Shown: one piece after another, positions 26,649 through 36,768 of the stretch
Layout: each line of letters begins with the position of its first letter
How positions within the stretch are numbered: the first letter of the stretch is position 1
Assembly: GCF_002295105.1 (NCBI RefSeq)
Contig: NZ_NSGH01000018.1
Location: forward strand, 1-49,647
Source: Salimicrobium humidisoli
GTDB lineage: Bacteria > Bacillota > Bacilli > Bacillales > Halobacillaceae
Reading direction: 5' to 3'
Length of the DNA: 49,647 bases
Position numbers and translations under genes: made by a program
Notes under the pieces: generated by a model
Told to the model about the DNA's origin: nothing
What the model saw: the letters and a program-made list of their open reading frames with translations, nothing else
The model's database searches: none

Positions 26649-28376
26649 TTACACTTTTGCTTTGAAGGACTCAGCGAGATTAAGTAATTCATGACCGTTC
26701 TGCAGTGTAGTCTCGGTGAGTTCCGCTCCGCTGATCATCCGTGCAACTTCTTCGACTTTTTCATGGTGATCGAGTTCTTTGGCATTCGTTTTTGTGGTGT
26801 TGTCGGTGATGTTCTTCTGAATTTGCACATGCGTATCCGCCATAGCCGCAACTTGAGGCAGGTGGGAAATGCACAGCACCTGGGAATTAACGGAGATCTT
26901 AAATATCTTCTCGGCTATCGCCTGTGCTACACGTCCGCTTACCCCCGTATCGACTTCATCAAAGATAACACTGGTAATACCCTGATGTCTTGAAAAAATC
27001 TGCTTTAAGGCCAGCATAATTCTGGACATTTCGCCACCGGAGGCTATCTTGTGAAGTGGTTTCAACGGCTCACCCGGATTCGTCGTAATCATGAACCTTA
27101 CTTCATCAACCCCGTTCGAATTCAAAGCCACCTGACGCCCATTCATCACGGGGCTTTCCTTCCCGCCTTTTCTTTTCTCGACTTTTACATCGAAGACGGA
27201 TTTTTCGAGATAGAGGTCTTTCAGTTCTTCGTGAACCGCTCCTACGAGCTCTTTAGCAGCCTCACTCCTTATATCATGGATGTGCTGAGCTTCCAGAAGG
27301 AGGTCTTCTGATACATCATTTATTTCCGCTTCAAGCTTTGAAAGAAAAGAATCTTTATTGTTGATTTCATCAATTTCTTCTTCGACTTTATTTTTGTGTT
27401 CAAGCATCTCTTCGACGGACTGTCCATACTTTCTTTTGAGCCGGTTAATTTCATCGAGTCTCTCTTCGATTTCATTTAACCTTTCGGGATCGAATTCGAG
27501 AGCTTCCATTTCCGTGCTCAACCGGAAAGTCAGTTCCTCCACTACGTAATAGGCATTGGAAAGCTCATCAGACATTTTCTGATAGTTTTCATCATAGTCG
27601 CTGGTCGCCTCCAGGCTCATCATAGCATGGGAGACCCAGTCCATCCCTTTCTGTTCCCCATATAAAGCTTCGTACGTATCGTTGAGACCGGAATAAATTT
27701 TTTCGAAATTTGATAACTTATTCCTTTCTTCCATCAGCTCTTCGTCTTCTTTTGGAGAAAGGTGCGCTTCTTCCAGTTCATTCCATTGGAACTCCAGCAG
27801 GTCGAGCCGCTGCGCCATTTCCTGCTCGTTATCACTTAATTCCTGATATCTTTTTTGGAGAGACCTGTATTTTTCGTACTGTTTCCGATATTCCTGTTTC
27901 GGATGTTGCAGCTTTTCCGCCGCATAGGTATCCAGCAGATCAATATGGCGTTCCGGATCCATCAGCGATTGCGTTTCGTGCTGACTGTGTATGTCTATTA
28001 AGGATTTACCGAATTCCCTCAAAACACCGAGAGTCACCAGCTTTCCGTTCACCCGGCAGATGCTTTTCCCCTGATGGGTGATGGAGCGTTGCAGTACCAC
28101 CATACCATCCTCATCTATTTCCACTCCGTACTCCTCGCCTTTAGCATACACAGAGTGGTTTCCATCCACGTTGAATAAACCTTCTATCTCTGCACGTTTG
28201 GCTCCATGCTTTACAAAATCTACAGAGCCTCTTGCTCCCGTCAGTAATTGAATGGAATCAATAATAATCGATTTACCGGCACCAGTCTCCCCGGTTAACA
28301 CAGTCAATCCATCTTTCAATGTCAAAGAGACGTAATCGATAATTGCAAAGTCTCTGATAGTCAATTCAGTTAACAT
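26649..28376 (-). CDS. recN: DNA repair protein RecN (SMC-like ATPase)
   Basis: A 575-residue SMC-like protein that gathers DNA ends early in double-strand-break repair. Walker A is GETGAGKS (29-36). Long charged coiled-coil helices span about 155-370. The signature LKPLHKIASGGEMSRIMLALK and Walker B SVIFDEVDTGVSG are near the C-terminus. The length equals that of the B. subtilis protein. It is the last gene of the operon, 17 nt after argR. In B. subtilis spoIVB and spo0A follow; here a terminator and mobile-element debris do. Confidence 0.97.
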   Translation of the reverse strand: MLTELTIRDFAIIDYVSLTLKDGLTVLTGETGAGKSIIIDSIQLLTGARGSVDFVKHGAKRAEIEGLFNVDGNHSVYAKGEEYGVEIDEDGMVVLQRSITHQGKSICRVNGKLVTLGVLREFGKSLIDIHSQHETQSLMDPERHIDLLDTYAAEKLQHPKQEYRKQYEKYRSLQKRYQELSDNEQEMAQRLDLLEFQWNELEEAHLSPKEDEELMEERNKLSNFEKIYSGLNDTYEALYGEQKGMDWVSHAMMSLEATSDYDENYQKMSDELSNAYYVVEELTFRLSTEMEALEFDPERLNEIEERLDEINRLKRKYGQSVEEMLEHKNKVEEEIDEINNKDSFLSKLEAEINDVSEDLLLEAQHIHDIRSEAAKELVGAVHEELKDLYLEKSVFDVKVEKRKGGKESPVMNGRQVALNSNGVDEVRFMITTNPGEPLKPLHKIASGGEMSRIMLALKQIFSRHQGITSVIFDEVDTGVSGRVAQAIAEKIFKISVNSQVLCISHLPQVAAMADTHVQIQKNITDNTTKTNAKELDHHEKVEEVARMISGAELTETTLQNGHELLNLAESFKAKV

Positions 28377-28393
28377 GATAGAAACCCCTTCGC

Positions 28394-28849
28394 TTACAAC
28401 ATATTCAGCAGCTGCTCACTAACCTGTTCCGTCTGGGACTCTGCCCTGCATATAATCATACAAGTGTCGTCTCCGCAGATCGTCCCCATAATCTCTTCCC
28501 AGTCCAGGTTATCAATGAGAGCTCCTACCGCGTGAGCATTTCCGGGTAAGGTCTTCAATACGATAAAGTGTCCCGCACGGTCGATACTGACAAATGAGTC
28601 CATCATCATCCTCTTCAGTTTTTCCAGAGGATTGAATTTCTGATCAGCCGGAAGACTGTATTTGTAACGGCCGTCGGCTACCGGTACTTTCACCAGATGC
28701 AATTCTTTAATATCCCTTGAAACAGTAGCCTGGGTGACGTTATACCCCAGTGATTTCAGTCTGAACACAAGATCATCCTGTGTTTCAATGTTTTCACTCG
28801 TAATCATTTCGCGGATTTTTATGTGCCTTTGCCCTTTGCTTAAAGTCAT
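28394..28849 (-). CDS. argR: Arginine repressor ArgR/AhrC
   Basis: A 151-residue hexameric arginine-dependent regulator. The N-terminal winged helix ([21 protein letters not shown]) contacts DNA, and the C-terminal oligomerisation and arginine-binding part includes [14 protein letters not shown]. It represses arginine synthesis genes and activates catabolism. It lies 30 nt after tlyA, and the tlyA-argR-recN order is conserved across Bacillales. Confidence 0.96.
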   Translation of the reverse strand: MTLSKGQRHIKIREMITSENIETQDDLVFRLKSLGYNVTQATVSRDIKELHLVKVPVADGRYKYSLPADQKFNPLEKLKRMMMDSFVSIDRAGHFIVLKTLPGNAHAVGALIDNLDWEEIMGTICGDDTCMIICRAESQTEQVSEQLLNML

Positions 28850-28879
28850 ATAAAATAACCCGTCCCCTTTCGAATCGGC

Positions 28880-29701
28880 TCACACTTTCGTCAACTGAGA
28901 ATGTGCGTCCGCCACAAGTTCACTTACCTTTTCTATATCCCACGGACGCTCTTCTTCCCCGGGGTTGAACTGCCAATGCACGAGAAATTCTATATTCCCG
29001 TCCCCGCCTGTGATCGGCGAAAAAGTGAGGCCTTTCGTTTCAAAACCAAGCTGACGGGCAAAGGTAATGAGGCTGGTAATCACTTTTTCATGAATTTGCG
29101 AGTCTCTTACGATACCTTTTTTACCCACCTGTTCTCTGCCGGCTTCGAACTGGGGTTTAATAAGAGCTGCTACGTCCCCGCCGGGTTTCATCAAATCGGC
29201 CAGCACCGGGAGAATCAGTTTCAAAGATATGAACGAAACATCAATGGTGGCTATCTCAGGCATCCCGAAAGACAGATCTTCTCTCGTGACGTAGCGGAAG
29301 TTAGTTCTTTCCATAACCACTACCTGCTCGTGGTTCCGGAGCCGCCAGTCCAGCTGGTTATTCCCGACATCTATGGCATAGCTAAGTTTCACTCCATTTT
29401 GGAGACCGCAGTCCGTAAAACCTCCGGTCGAAGAGCCGATATCCACCATCACTTTGTCTTTCAAATCAAGAGAAAAGCAGGAGATAGCTTTCTCAAGCTT
29501 CAGTCCTCCCCTGCTTACGTAAGGGATAGCTTTCCCCTTCACTGTCAGTTCAATATCTTCCGCCACCTTGACCCCGGGCTTTTCAAGTCGCTGCTGGTCA
29601 GAAAAAACCAGACCTGCCATAACGGTTCTCTTTGCTTTTTCCCGCGTTTCCACGAGTCCTCTTTCCACAAGTAATGTGTCCAGTCTAACTTTCTTTCCCA
29701 T
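28880..29701 (-). CDS. tlyA: TlyA-family rRNA 2'-O-methyltransferase/haemolysin-like protein
   Basis: A 273-residue protein with an N-terminal S4 RNA-binding domain (about 4-62) and an FtsJ-type SAM methyltransferase domain (DIGSSTGGFTDCGLQNG is the SAM motif). TlyA of mycobacteria methylates rRNA riboses; the Bacillus homologue YqxC has the same domains. Its position 3 nt after dxs is conserved. Haemolysin annotations for this family are historical. Confidence 0.92.
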   Translation of the reverse strand: MGKKVRLDTLLVERGLVETREKAKRTVMAGLVFSDQQRLEKPGVKVAEDIELTVKGKAIPYVSRGGLKLEKAISCFSLDLKDKVMVDIGSSTGGFTDCGLQNGVKLSYAIDVGNNQLDWRLRNHEQVVVMERTNFRYVTREDLSFGMPEIATIDVSFISLKLILPVLADLMKPGGDVAALIKPQFEAGREQVGKKGIVRDSQIHEKVITSLITFARQLGFETKGLTFSPITGGDGNIEFLVHWQFNPGEEERPWDIEKVSELVADAHSQLTKV

Positions 29702-29704
29702 AAA

Positions 29705-31597
29705 CTACGCCCTTTTCTCGCTTTGCGGCAGCAACTTCAACACTTTATCCACGACATTTTCCCTGGTTAATCCGACTTCCTTCCATAAGTCCTTGACATC
29801 TCCATGTTCAACGAACCTGTCCGGCAGTCCGATTCGCTTCAGAGGTCTGTTATAGTAACCGTGATCACTCTGGAATTCGAGAACCGCAGATCCGAAACTT
29901 CCCTGTACTACAGCTTCTTCGAGAGTGAGTACCGGTATATTACGTTCAAATATTTCATGAAGCATTTTTTCATCCATCGGTTTCATAAACCTTGCGTTCA
30001 CAACTTCCACGTTCACGCCCTGTTCCTGAAGCGTTTCGGCCGCCTCTATCGCAAGTGGAATGGTCGTGCCGAAGGTCAGAATCACTGCATCTTTACCCGA
30101 TTTTAATATTTCCCATGAACCGATATCAATCGTTTCTGCTTTATCCGCCACTTCGACGCCGAGCGCGTTTCCTCTCGGATAACGAAGAGCAATCGGTCCA
30201 TTTTCATACTTCACAGCCGTGTGAACCATGTGTTTTGCTTCATTCTCATCTTTGGGCATCATAATAGACATATTAGGGACAGTTCTGAGAAAAGCGATAT
30301 CAAATACACCCTGGTGCGTTTCTCCGTCTGCGCCTACGAGACCCGCACGATCGATCCCGAAGATAACATTCAGGTTCTGTCTGGCCACGTCATGGATGAC
30401 CTGATCATACCCGCGCTGTAAAAAGGTTGAATAGATAGCAAGGAAAGGTCTCATGCCCTGCGTAGCAAGTCCTGCTGACATCGTCGTCGCATGCTGCTCG
30501 GCGATCCCGACATCATACAGACGATCCGGGAATTCCTCTCCGAATTTTTCCAGTTTCGAACCAAGAATCATAGCCGGGGTAACGGCTACGATACGCTCAT
30601 CTTCCCGTGCTTCCGCCCTGAGAGCTTCACTGATCACTTCACTCCAGGCAGGGGGAGCGTCTGCAGGTTTGATTTTTTCTCCGGAATCGATTTTATAAGG
30701 TCCGACGCCGTGCCATTTATCTTTCACATCTGATTCAGCAGGCTGATACCCTTTTCCTTTTTGGGTCATTACGTGGACGATGACCGGCCCGTCGGTCTTA
30801 CGGGCATAATCAAGGTTCCCCTGCAGATCTTCGAAGTCATGGCCGTCTACCGGACCGTAATAGGTGAAGCCGAGTTCTTCAAAAAACATCCCAGGAACGA
30901 CGAAGTATTTCATTGAATCTTTAAGTCGTTCTGCAGTTGATGCTACTCTTCCGCCGATGGCCGGGATTTTTTTCAGAAGCCATTCGAAATCGTCTTTTAC
31001 TCTGTTGTATTTGCCTGCACTTCTCATTCTTGCAAGGGCACTATGCAACGCTCCCACGTTTTTGGCAATCGACATTTCATTATCATTAAGAATGACGGTT
31101 ACATTCTTCTTCTCATGACCGATGTGGTTAAGCGCTTCCAGAGCCATTCCTCCGGTCAGGGCTCCATCCCCTATGATAGGGACTACGGAATGACTTTCAT
31201 TTTTCAGATCTCTTGCAATAACCATCCCCATCGCTGCCGATAAAGATGTGGAACTGTGACCTGTTTCCCAGACGTCGTGTTCACTTTCGTTACGTTTCGG
31301 GAATCCGCACAAACCCTGATACTTGCGCAACGTGTCAAACTGACCTCCGCGACCTGTAAGGATTTTGTGCACGTAAGACTGATGCCCCACGTCAAAAAGA
31401 AAGCGGTCATTGGGGCTGTCGAATGTACGGTGGAGAGCGAGCGTCAATTCGACCACACCAAGATTCGCCCCAAGATGCCCTCCGGTTTCCGATAAATTAT
31501 TTATCAAAAAGTTGCGTACATCCTGAGCTAAATTCTTCATTTCCTCATCGGTCAGATTTTTGACGACCGACGGGTCTTTAATATTGTTCAGATCCAT
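29705..31597 (-). CDS. dxs: 1-deoxy-D-xylulose-5-phosphate synthase
   Basis: A 630-residue thiamine diphosphate enzyme condensing pyruvate and glyceraldehyde-3-phosphate in the first step of the MEP isoprenoid pathway. [15 protein letters not shown] and [12 protein letters not shown] form the ThDP site, and DVGIAEQHA carries the catalytic Glu of the transketolase fold. The length is normal. It sits with ispA in the isoprenoid part of the operon; OLE RNA and oapA lie between the two. Confidence 0.97.
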   Translation of the reverse strand: MDLNNIKDPSVVKNLTDEEMKNLAQDVRNFLINNLSETGGHLGANLGVVELTLALHRTFDSPNDRFLFDVGHQSYVHKILTGRGGQFDTLRKYQGLCGFPKRNESEHDVWETGHSSTSLSAAMGMVIARDLKNESHSVVPIIGDGALTGGMALEALNHIGHEKKNVTVILNDNEMSIAKNVGALHSALARMRSAGKYNRVKDDFEWLLKKIPAIGGRVASTAERLKDSMKYFVVPGMFFEELGFTYYGPVDGHDFEDLQGNLDYARKTDGPVIVHVMTQKGKGYQPAESDVKDKWHGVGPYKIDSGEKIKPADAPPAWSEVISEALRAEAREDERIVAVTPAMILGSKLEKFGEEFPDRLYDVGIAEQHATTMSAGLATQGMRPFLAIYSTFLQRGYDQVIHDVARQNLNVIFGIDRAGLVGADGETHQGVFDIAFLRTVPNMSIMMPKDENEAKHMVHTAVKYENGPIALRYPRGNALGVEVADKAETIDIGSWEILKSGKDAVILTFGTTIPLAIEAAETLQEQGVNVEVVNARFMKPMDEKMLHEIFERNIPVLTLEEAVVQGSFGSAVLEFQSDHGYYNRPLKRIGLPDRFVEHGDVKDLWKEVGLTRENVVDKVLKLLPQSEKRA

Positions 31598-31631
31598 GAA
31601 AGGACCCCCTTCACTATAAGACAGTAATAAT

Positions 31632-32204
31632 TTATTTTGTGACTATTTTCCACCTGGAATATTTCTCAAACCTTGCTATAAGCTTTGCGGCAAAAAAGAT
31701 TATCTCAGTTGAATGGTTGATCGCTAAATGTTTACCTACGGCTTTACCGCCAACCGTAAGTGCAGCAATCGTACTTGTCATTATAACAGAAAGCACCAGC
31801 TGCAAGGTAGAACCTTCTCCATTTCCAAAAGCGATGGCGAGTTGAAGTACGACAAGTGCCGAAGCCGTACCACTGATAATGCCGGCGATATCACCTATTA
31901 CATCATTACAAAAAGTTGCGAAACGATCGGCGTTTCTGACTATCACCACTGCGTGTTTGGCACCGAACACTTTCTCCGAAGCCATGGAATGAAAAGGAGC
32001 CTCCCTGCCGGCTGTAGCTGCAATCCCCAGCATATCAAAAAACACTCCGGTCAAAACGATGACAAATACGACTACCATACCTACGAACCAGGGCACTCCA
32101 TTGAGCAGCGACGAAGAAATGATGGAAAAAATAGCCGCTAACACAAAAGTGATAACGGCAATGGTGAAACTGAATGATAAAGAACGTTTTAGTTTTGAAT
32201 TCAT
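31632..32204 (-). CDS. oapA: OLE-associated membrane protein OapA
   Basis: A 190-residue integral membrane protein with four clear hydrophobic helices (roughly 10-32, 38-60, 105-125, 133-152). The loop [20 protein letters not shown] and the [22 protein letters not shown] stretch fit the OLE-associated protein family as I remember it. OapA binds OLE RNA and anchors the RNA-protein complex at the membrane; in Bacillus halodurans the complex is tied to magnesium homeostasis and tolerance of cold and alcohol. The ATG at 32204 with GGAG six bases upstream is chosen over an in-frame TTG at 32216. It lies immediately 3' of the OLE RNA and 34 nt before dxs, the expected gene order. Confidence 0.92.
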   Translation of the reverse strand: MNSKLKRSLSFSFTIAVITFVLAAIFSIISSSLLNGVPWFVGMVVVFVIVLTGVFFDMLGIAATAGREAPFHSMASEKVFGAKHAVVIVRNADRFATFCNDVIGDIAGIISGTASALVVLQLAIAFGNGEGSTLQLVLSVIMTSTIAALTVGGKAVGKHLAINHSTEIIFFAAKLIARFEKYSRWKIVTK

Positions 32205-32240
32205 AGTTTGCTCCAATTATCGTTTCAAAGTTATGTAGGA

Positions 32241-32851
32241 AGGAATGGTCGAAAAACAGGTAAAAATTGCGGCTTAGGTCCAGTAGGTTTTCCCACCCGG
32301 CTACCGAGTGTCACCACTCTGGCGGTTCCCCTTTAAAGCCGGGTCGAGCACGTCTCCGTTACTCGGACTGGATTACCACTCAGTCCACACTATAATAACT
32401 GTTTTCCGTCCTTACGAACAGTCTAGGGAGTTTCTCCGGCAGTCTTTGACCGTTCCTTAGCCTCTTTTGCAGCTTCGATTTCATACAGCAAAGAACGAAA
32501 CCATGTTTCATTGGCCATTTAGACATGATTCCTGAAATACTGTAATCCCCTCGAAGCCACTCAAGGCAGGCTACGCTGTACATACAGATGTTACTCCATA
32601 TGAAACAGGTTCATACCCCATTTCATAAAGAAAGCTGGCTCAGCTTTCCTTACAAAGATGGGCCTCCGCGGAAGCGGGGTCAACGCCCACATGCCTTTGT
32701 GGATCGCCCCACGACCTTAACTCCCAGCACCGACCCAAGGCTGGGCGCCTCAAGCCGGCACAAGGAACTTCATCGATATGCCCTTTGGCGGATTTTTAGG
32801 CCCGCCTTCAGGGACGGAGGACTGACTAGAATACTGCACCATTCCTAACTT
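32241..32851 (-). ncRNA. ole: OLE RNA (Ornate, Large, Extremophilic)
   Basis: The 681-nt gap between ispA and oapA has no credible gene but many paired elements. A 9-bp helix joins the two ends (32838-32846 with 32241-32249), giving a closed RNA of about 606-611 nt, the known OLE size. Internal helices include 32787-32791/32802-32806, 32723-32728/32740-32745, 32687-32691/32698-32702, 32630-32637/32641-32648, 32365-32370/32381-32386, 32296-32302/32337-32343 and the nested 32306-32310/32315-32319. Location between ispA and oapA is diagnostic of OLE, an abundant membrane-associated RNA of extremophilic Firmicutes acting with OapA and other proteins in stress and magnesium responses. Ends are predicted from the promoter and closing helix, not mapped. 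Confidence 0.92.
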
Positions 32852-32857
32852 ACCTTA

Positions 32858-32886
32858 AATATATCACACAATATATACCGTCTCAA
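32858..32886 (-). promoter_or_regulatory. Dedicated sigmaA-type promoter of the OLE RNA
   Basis: On the minus strand TTGAGA (32881-32886) and TATATT (32858-32863) are separated by exactly 17 bp, between the ispA stop codon and the RNA. Initiation about 7 nt downstream (near 32851) would start the transcript just before the closing helix. Confidence 0.65.
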
Positions 32887-32897
32887 AGTAAAACCGA

Positions 32898-33770
32898 CTA
32901 ATATTCTCTTTGGCTCATGTAACCGATCAGGTCCGCTAACGGAGTTTCATCGGCTTTCAGTTCACTAAGGAGTTCTTCCACTCTTCGTTCGTATTTCTGC
33001 TTTTCCTGTTTCGCCCCTTCAAGACCCAGAAGTTTAGGATACGTACTTTTCAAATTCGATTCGTCGCTTCCTGTTGCTTTCCCCAGTTTGGCAGTATCTC
33101 CTGTCACATCCAGTATGTCATCCTGAATTTGGAAAATGAGACCGACGGCTTCTCCGATTTCTTTCAGTTTCTGCAACTTTTCTTCCTCAAGACCGGCAAG
33201 ATAACCGCCGGTAATAATGGAAAAAGCGATCAGCTTCCCTGTTTTGTTTGAATGGATCCTTTTCAGCGTATCCACGTCTGTTTCCAGATCTTCATATTGC
33301 ATATCCCACATCTGCCCGGCGACCATGCCTTTCGGACCCGCAGCCCGGGAGAGTTGACGTATAATGAAAACTTTCTGTTCTGGAGACAGGGAGGGATCCG
33401 AACTTATCAGCTCAAAGCTCATCGTCAGGAGAGAGTCCCCGGCTAAAATAGCAGTAGCTTCGTCGAATTGTATGTGATTGGTCCATCTGCCTCTTCTCAT
33501 ATCATCATCATCCATCGCCGGAAGATCATCGTGTATGAGTGTATAGGTATGAAGCATTTCAAGGGCTACAGCGGGAGAAACATATAGTGGATCCGATTCC
33601 GAGAAAGATTCAAACGTCGCTTTCATCAGCATGGGACGTAATCTTTTCCCACCCGCTTTCATCGAGTAGATGATAGAATCACGGAGCCTTCCTTCGGAGG
33701 TGAACTCATCTATCTTCGTATATATTTTCTCATCGATCCAGGCCTTCTGTTCTTTCAGGTACTGCTCCAC
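32898..33770 (-). CDS. ispA: Farnesyl diphosphate synthase (polyprenyl synthetase)
   Basis: A 290-residue prenyltransferase that condenses IPP with DMAPP/GPP to farnesyl diphosphate. The first aspartate-rich motif is HDDLPAMDDDDMRRG (80-94) and the second is QIQDDILD (Asp217, Asp218, Asp221). The length fits the short-chain group. Translation starts at GTG within TAGTG, overlapping the xseB stop by one base, with AGGAGG seven bases upstream. It corresponds to B. subtilis yqiD. Confidence 0.95.
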   Translation of the reverse strand: MEQYLKEQKAWIDEKIYTKIDEFTSEGRLRDSIIYSMKAGGKRLRPMLMKATFESFSESDPLYVSPAVALEMLHTYTLIHDDLPAMDDDDMRRGRWTNHIQFDEATAILAGDSLLTMSFELISSDPSLSPEQKVFIIRQLSRAAGPKGMVAGQMWDMQYEDLETDVDTLKRIHSNKTGKLIAFSIITGGYLAGLEEEKLQKLKEIGEAVGLIFQIQDDILDVTGDTAKLGKATGSDESNLKSTYPKLLGLEGAKQEKQKYERRVEELLSELKADETPLADLIGYMSQREY

Positions 33771-34003
33771 TATTCGTCCTCCTGTATATCAAATGACTCA
33801 AATTCACCCTGCTCATTCAGAATCTGCTTCATCTGCCCTTCTACACTGCTCAATTTATCATTGCATGTTTTAGAAAGTTTCATGCCCTCATGGTAATACT
33901 GAATAGCTTTTTCCAGAGGAACATCGCCGGATTCAAGTTTTTCCACTATCTCTTCCAGCTGCTTCATGTTTTCTTCAAACGTCTGTTCTTTATTTTCACT
34001 CAT
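33770..34003 (-). CDS. xseB: Exodeoxyribonuclease VII small subunit
   Basis: A 77-residue helical protein with the family pattern [28 protein letters not shown] split across two helices. It binds the large subunit XseA to form exonuclease VII, which degrades single-stranded DNA. The ATG at 34003 follows a GGAGGAGAAGGA site. A longer frame from 34024 lacks support. It overlaps xseA by 8 bp and ispA by 1 bp. Confidence 0.94.
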   Translation of the reverse strand: MSENKEQTFEENMKQLEEIVEKLESGDVPLEKAIQYYHEGMKLSKTCNDKLSSVEGQMKQILNEQGEFESFDIQEDE

Positions 34004-35345
34004 CTTCCTTCTCCTCCCATCCAATGATTTTACCGTAAATCATTCCGTCATTTATCTGCAGGTGGATTGTTTCATCTTCACTTACATTTTTGACGGATTT
34101 AATCAGTTCATTCTGTTCATTATACGGCAGGGCATAGCCCCTTTTCATAATTTCCAGAGGGTTTACGAGTGAGAGCTGCTGCACGAGCGACTGCCAGCGG
34201 TACTTCTTCTCTTCCACAATTCTCTGCATCTTTTTGTTCAGACGGATATCCAGCTGCCGGACATTCGCCTGTTCACGTTCCAAACGTTTGTCCGGGCTGA
34301 CCTGATGCAGTCTGTTTTCCAGCCGTTTAGCCGAATCGGCCTTTTCCCTTTGCAGTCGTTCTGCAGCGGCATGGAACCGGTCCATTATTCTGTCGAGATC
34401 CTGCTCTTTCTGCTGAGTAAGCTGTTTCGGATATTTGAAGGCATATGATTTCTTCAGTGATTGGAGTCGCTCCTTCGCATGCTCCACTTTCACATCGAGA
34501 GCCTGCTGAAGTCTGCGGGTATAATTAATAACTTGACTGTTCAATTCTTTCCAGTCCGGTACCGCTATTTCTGCCGCTCCTGTCGGGGTAGGGGCACGAT
34601 AGTCGGCGACAAAATCAATAATCGTTGTATCCGTTTCGTGGCCGACTGCAGAGATTATCGGTATACGGGAATGATAAGCAGCTCTCGCAACTTCCTCTTC
34701 ATTGAATCCCCACAGATCTTCTATCGACCCTCCCCCCCGGCCTACGATAAGCAGATCGCATTCAAGGTTCTGATTAGCATAGGCGATAGCGCGTGATACA
34801 GAAGACGCTGCTCTTTTCCCCTGAACAGGAACCGGGAGTACGGATATTTTCACCACGGGAAATCTTCTCTCTACAGTTGTGATAATATCCCGGATGGCTG
34901 CCCCTGTCGGAGAAGTTATAACACCGATGTGAGCGGGGATGAGCGGAACTGACTGCTTGTTTTCGTCGGAAAATATTCCTTCTTTCATGAGTCTGTCTTT
35001 AAGCTGTTCAAAAGCAATATGTAAGTCTCCGATACCATCCGGTATCATTTCTTTTGCATATAACTGATACTGACCCATGGGCTCATAAACATTAATTTCT
35101 CCTCTTATGAGGACGCTCATGCCGTTTTCCGGTGCAAAGTTAAGATTGCGGTTATTACCTGCAAACATAACCGTTTGAATGCGTGCGCTGTCATCTTTTA
35201 CTGAGAAATACATGTGGCCGCGACTGTGATGCTTGAAATTGGAGATTTCCCCTCTTAACCACACTTCTTTAAGATGGGAGTCTCTCGATATCTTCTGCTT
35301 GATATACCTTGTCAGGGCCGTGACCGTCAAATAACGATCTTCCAC
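33996..35345 (-). CDS. xseA: Exodeoxyribonuclease VII large subunit
   Basis: A 449-residue nuclease subunit. An OB-fold domain (about 5-105, [20 protein letters not shown]) precedes the catalytic domain with [27 protein letters not shown] and [18 protein letters not shown] long coiled-coil region (about 265-390) holds the small subunits. It starts at GTG (35345) behind GGGGGAGGGG, 18 nt after folD. Confidence 0.95.
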   Translation of the reverse strand: MEDRYLTVTALTRYIKQKISRDSHLKEVWLRGEISNFKHHSRGHMYFSVKDDSARIQTVMFAGNNRNLNFAPENGMSVLIRGEINVYEPMGQYQLYAKEMIPDGIGDLHIAFEQLKDRLMKEGIFSDENKQSVPLIPAHIGVITSPTGAAIRDIITTVERRFPVVKISVLPVPVQGKRAASSVSRAIAYANQNLECDLLIVGRGGGSIEDLWGFNEEEVARAAYHSRIPIISAVGHETDTTIIDFVADYRAPTPTGAAEIAVPDWKELNSQVINYTRRLQQALDVKVEHAKERLQSLKKSYAFKYPKQLTQQKEQDLDRIMDRFHAAAERLQREKADSAKRLENRLHQVSPDKRLEREQANVRQLDIRLNKKMQRIVEEKKYRWQSLVQQLSLVNPLEIMKRGYALPYNEQNELIKSVKNVSEDETIHLQINDGMIYGKIIGWEEKEDE

Positions 35346-35363
35346 TGGGTACCCCTCCCCCGG

Positions 35364-36212
35364 TTATTGGTGTATTCTTTTCGCTGCTTCAATCGTGTTG
35401 TGGAGAAGCATCGTAATAGTCATTGGACCTACCCCTTTAGGGACAGGAGTGAGATAGGATGCTTTTTCCTTAACGGATTCAAAATCAACATCCCCGGTAA
35501 GCTTTCCATCCACTCTGTTCACGCCTACGTCGATGACGACTGCTCCGGATTTAATATCTTCTGCCGAAATTACGGACGGTTTACCTATCGCCACAATAAG
35601 GATATCAGCCTGTTTCGTTATATTTTGCGCATCCTCGGTTTTTGAGTGGCAGTAAGTCACCGTCGCATTCTTATTAAGAAGGAGCTGTCCTACCGGTTTT
35701 CCTACAAGATTACTTCTGCCGAGGATGACTGCATGTTTTCCTTCCAGTTCAATCCCGGCCCGTTCCATCATTACTATAATTCCGTGAGGAGTACATGGAA
35801 GGAACGTCTCCTGATTCGTCATCATCTTACCGATACTGATCGGATGGAAACCATCCACGTCTTTTTCCGGCGAGATAGCCTCGATCACTTTCTGATCTTC
35901 AATATGTTCGGGAAGGGGAAGTTGAACAAGAATGCCGTGCACGCTTTTCTCGTTATTCAGCTCTTCAATTTTGTTCAGCAACTCTGTTTCTGTGATTGTA
36001 CTGTCATATTCCCACAGGTCAGCATCCATACCTATTTTATTGGAGGCTTTCTGTTTCCCCCTTACATAGGATTTGGAAGCGGGATCGTCCCCGATTATTA
36101 TGACCGAAAGTTTTGGATGGATGCCCTGTCCGTTAAGAGTCTCCACTTCACTTTTCAGTTCGCTTCTTATCTCCTGAGCCAGTTCGCTGCCATATATGAT
36201 TTCTGCTGCCAT
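35364..36212 (-). CDS. folD: Bifunctional methylenetetrahydrofolate dehydrogenase/cyclohydrolase
   Basis: A 282-residue enzyme interconverting 5,10-methylene- and 10-formyl-tetrahydrofolate with NADP. The catalytic region KSYVRGKQKASNKIGMD, the PLPEHI loop, DGFHPISIG and the Rossmann segment VILGRSNLVGKPVGQLLL are present. It connects one-carbon units, including those from glycine cleavage, to purine synthesis. It lies 22 nt after nusB. Confidence 0.96.
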   Translation of the reverse strand: MAAEIIYGSELAQEIRSELKSEVETLNGQGIHPKLSVIIIGDDPASKSYVRGKQKASNKIGMDADLWEYDSTITETELLNKIEELNNEKSVHGILVQLPLPEHIEDQKVIEAISPEKDVDGFHPISIGKMMTNQETFLPCTPHGIIVMMERAGIELEGKHAVILGRSNLVGKPVGQLLLNKNATVTYCHSKTEDAQNITKQADILIVAIGKPSVISAEDIKSGAVVIDVGVNRVDGKLTGDVDFESVKEKASYLTPVPKGVGPMTITMLLHNTIEAAKRIHQ

Positions 36213-36234
36213 TTCCTTACTCCCCCGTTTCCTG

Positions 36235-36609
36235 TTATTGAATTTTAGATAAAACTCCGTTTACGAACCTTCCGGATGTCTCTTCTCCGAATGTTTTCGC
36301 GAGTTCGACGGCTTCATTGATTGCAACCTGAGTTGGAGTATCCCCGTAGAATTTCAACTCGAATATCGCTATGCGAAGCACTGTTCTTTCCACCTTAGGG
36401 AGACGTTCGAGTGACCAGTGCTCCAGATGATCCGAAATAAGCTCATCAAGTTCCTGCTGATGTCGGGTCACCCCGTCAACGAGCTCCATCAGAAACTCGT
36501 CTCTTTCGCCTTCCATTACGTAATCCACTGCTTCCTGCTGTGTCAAATGTGTTGTGAGCATTTGAAAAAGCGCCTGAAATGCTTTTTCTCTGGCTAGCCT
36601 TCTTTTCAT
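36235..36609 (-). CDS. nusB: Transcription antitermination protein NusB
   Basis: A 124-residue all-helical protein that, with NusE (S10), binds boxA to prevent termination in rRNA operons. Family blocks RRLAREKAFQALFQM, WSLERLPKVERTVLRIAIFEL and VAINEAVELAKTFGEE are evident. It is the first gene of the long operon leading through OLE to recN, with a promoter about 35 nt upstream. Confidence 0.95.
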   Translation of the reverse strand: MKRRLAREKAFQALFQMLTTHLTQQEAVDYVMEGERDEFLMELVDGVTRHQQELDELISDHLEHWSLERLPKVERTVLRIAIFELKFYGDTPTQVAINEAVELAKTFGEETSGRFVNGVLSKIQ

Positions 36610-36642
36610 TTTCTTTCCCCTTTCGAACTCTGTCCGATTAAA

Positions 36643-36672
36643 ATCATATCATTTACAAACCCGAAATGCTAA
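36643..36672 (-). promoter_or_regulatory. SigmaA-type promoter of the nusB operon
   Basis: TTAGCA (36667-36672) and TATGAT (36643-36648) on the minus strand are 18 bp apart, upstream of nusB and downstream of the yqhY terminator. Confidence 0.5.
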
Positions 36673-36733
36673 CAAGATCCGTAAGTAAATTACGCAAGAG
36701 AGGCAGTGCCTTTTTCGTTCTCCACTTTTTATC

Positions 36734-36765
36734 ATCAAAAAAAGATCGGAGCAGCTGCTCCGATC
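36734..36765 (-). terminator. Terminator of the accB-accC-yqhY operon
   Basis: A perfect 22-nt palindrome (36744-36765) is followed by seven T's on the minus strand, directly after the yqhY stop codon. It separates the biotin carboxylase operon from nusB. Confidence 0.9.
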
Positions 36766-36768
36766 CTT

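Noticed and set aside
32380-32848. Open frames of 60-90 codons on both strands inside the OLE region
   Set aside because: They lack ribosome sites and protein family features, and they coincide with the stable helices of the structured RNA.
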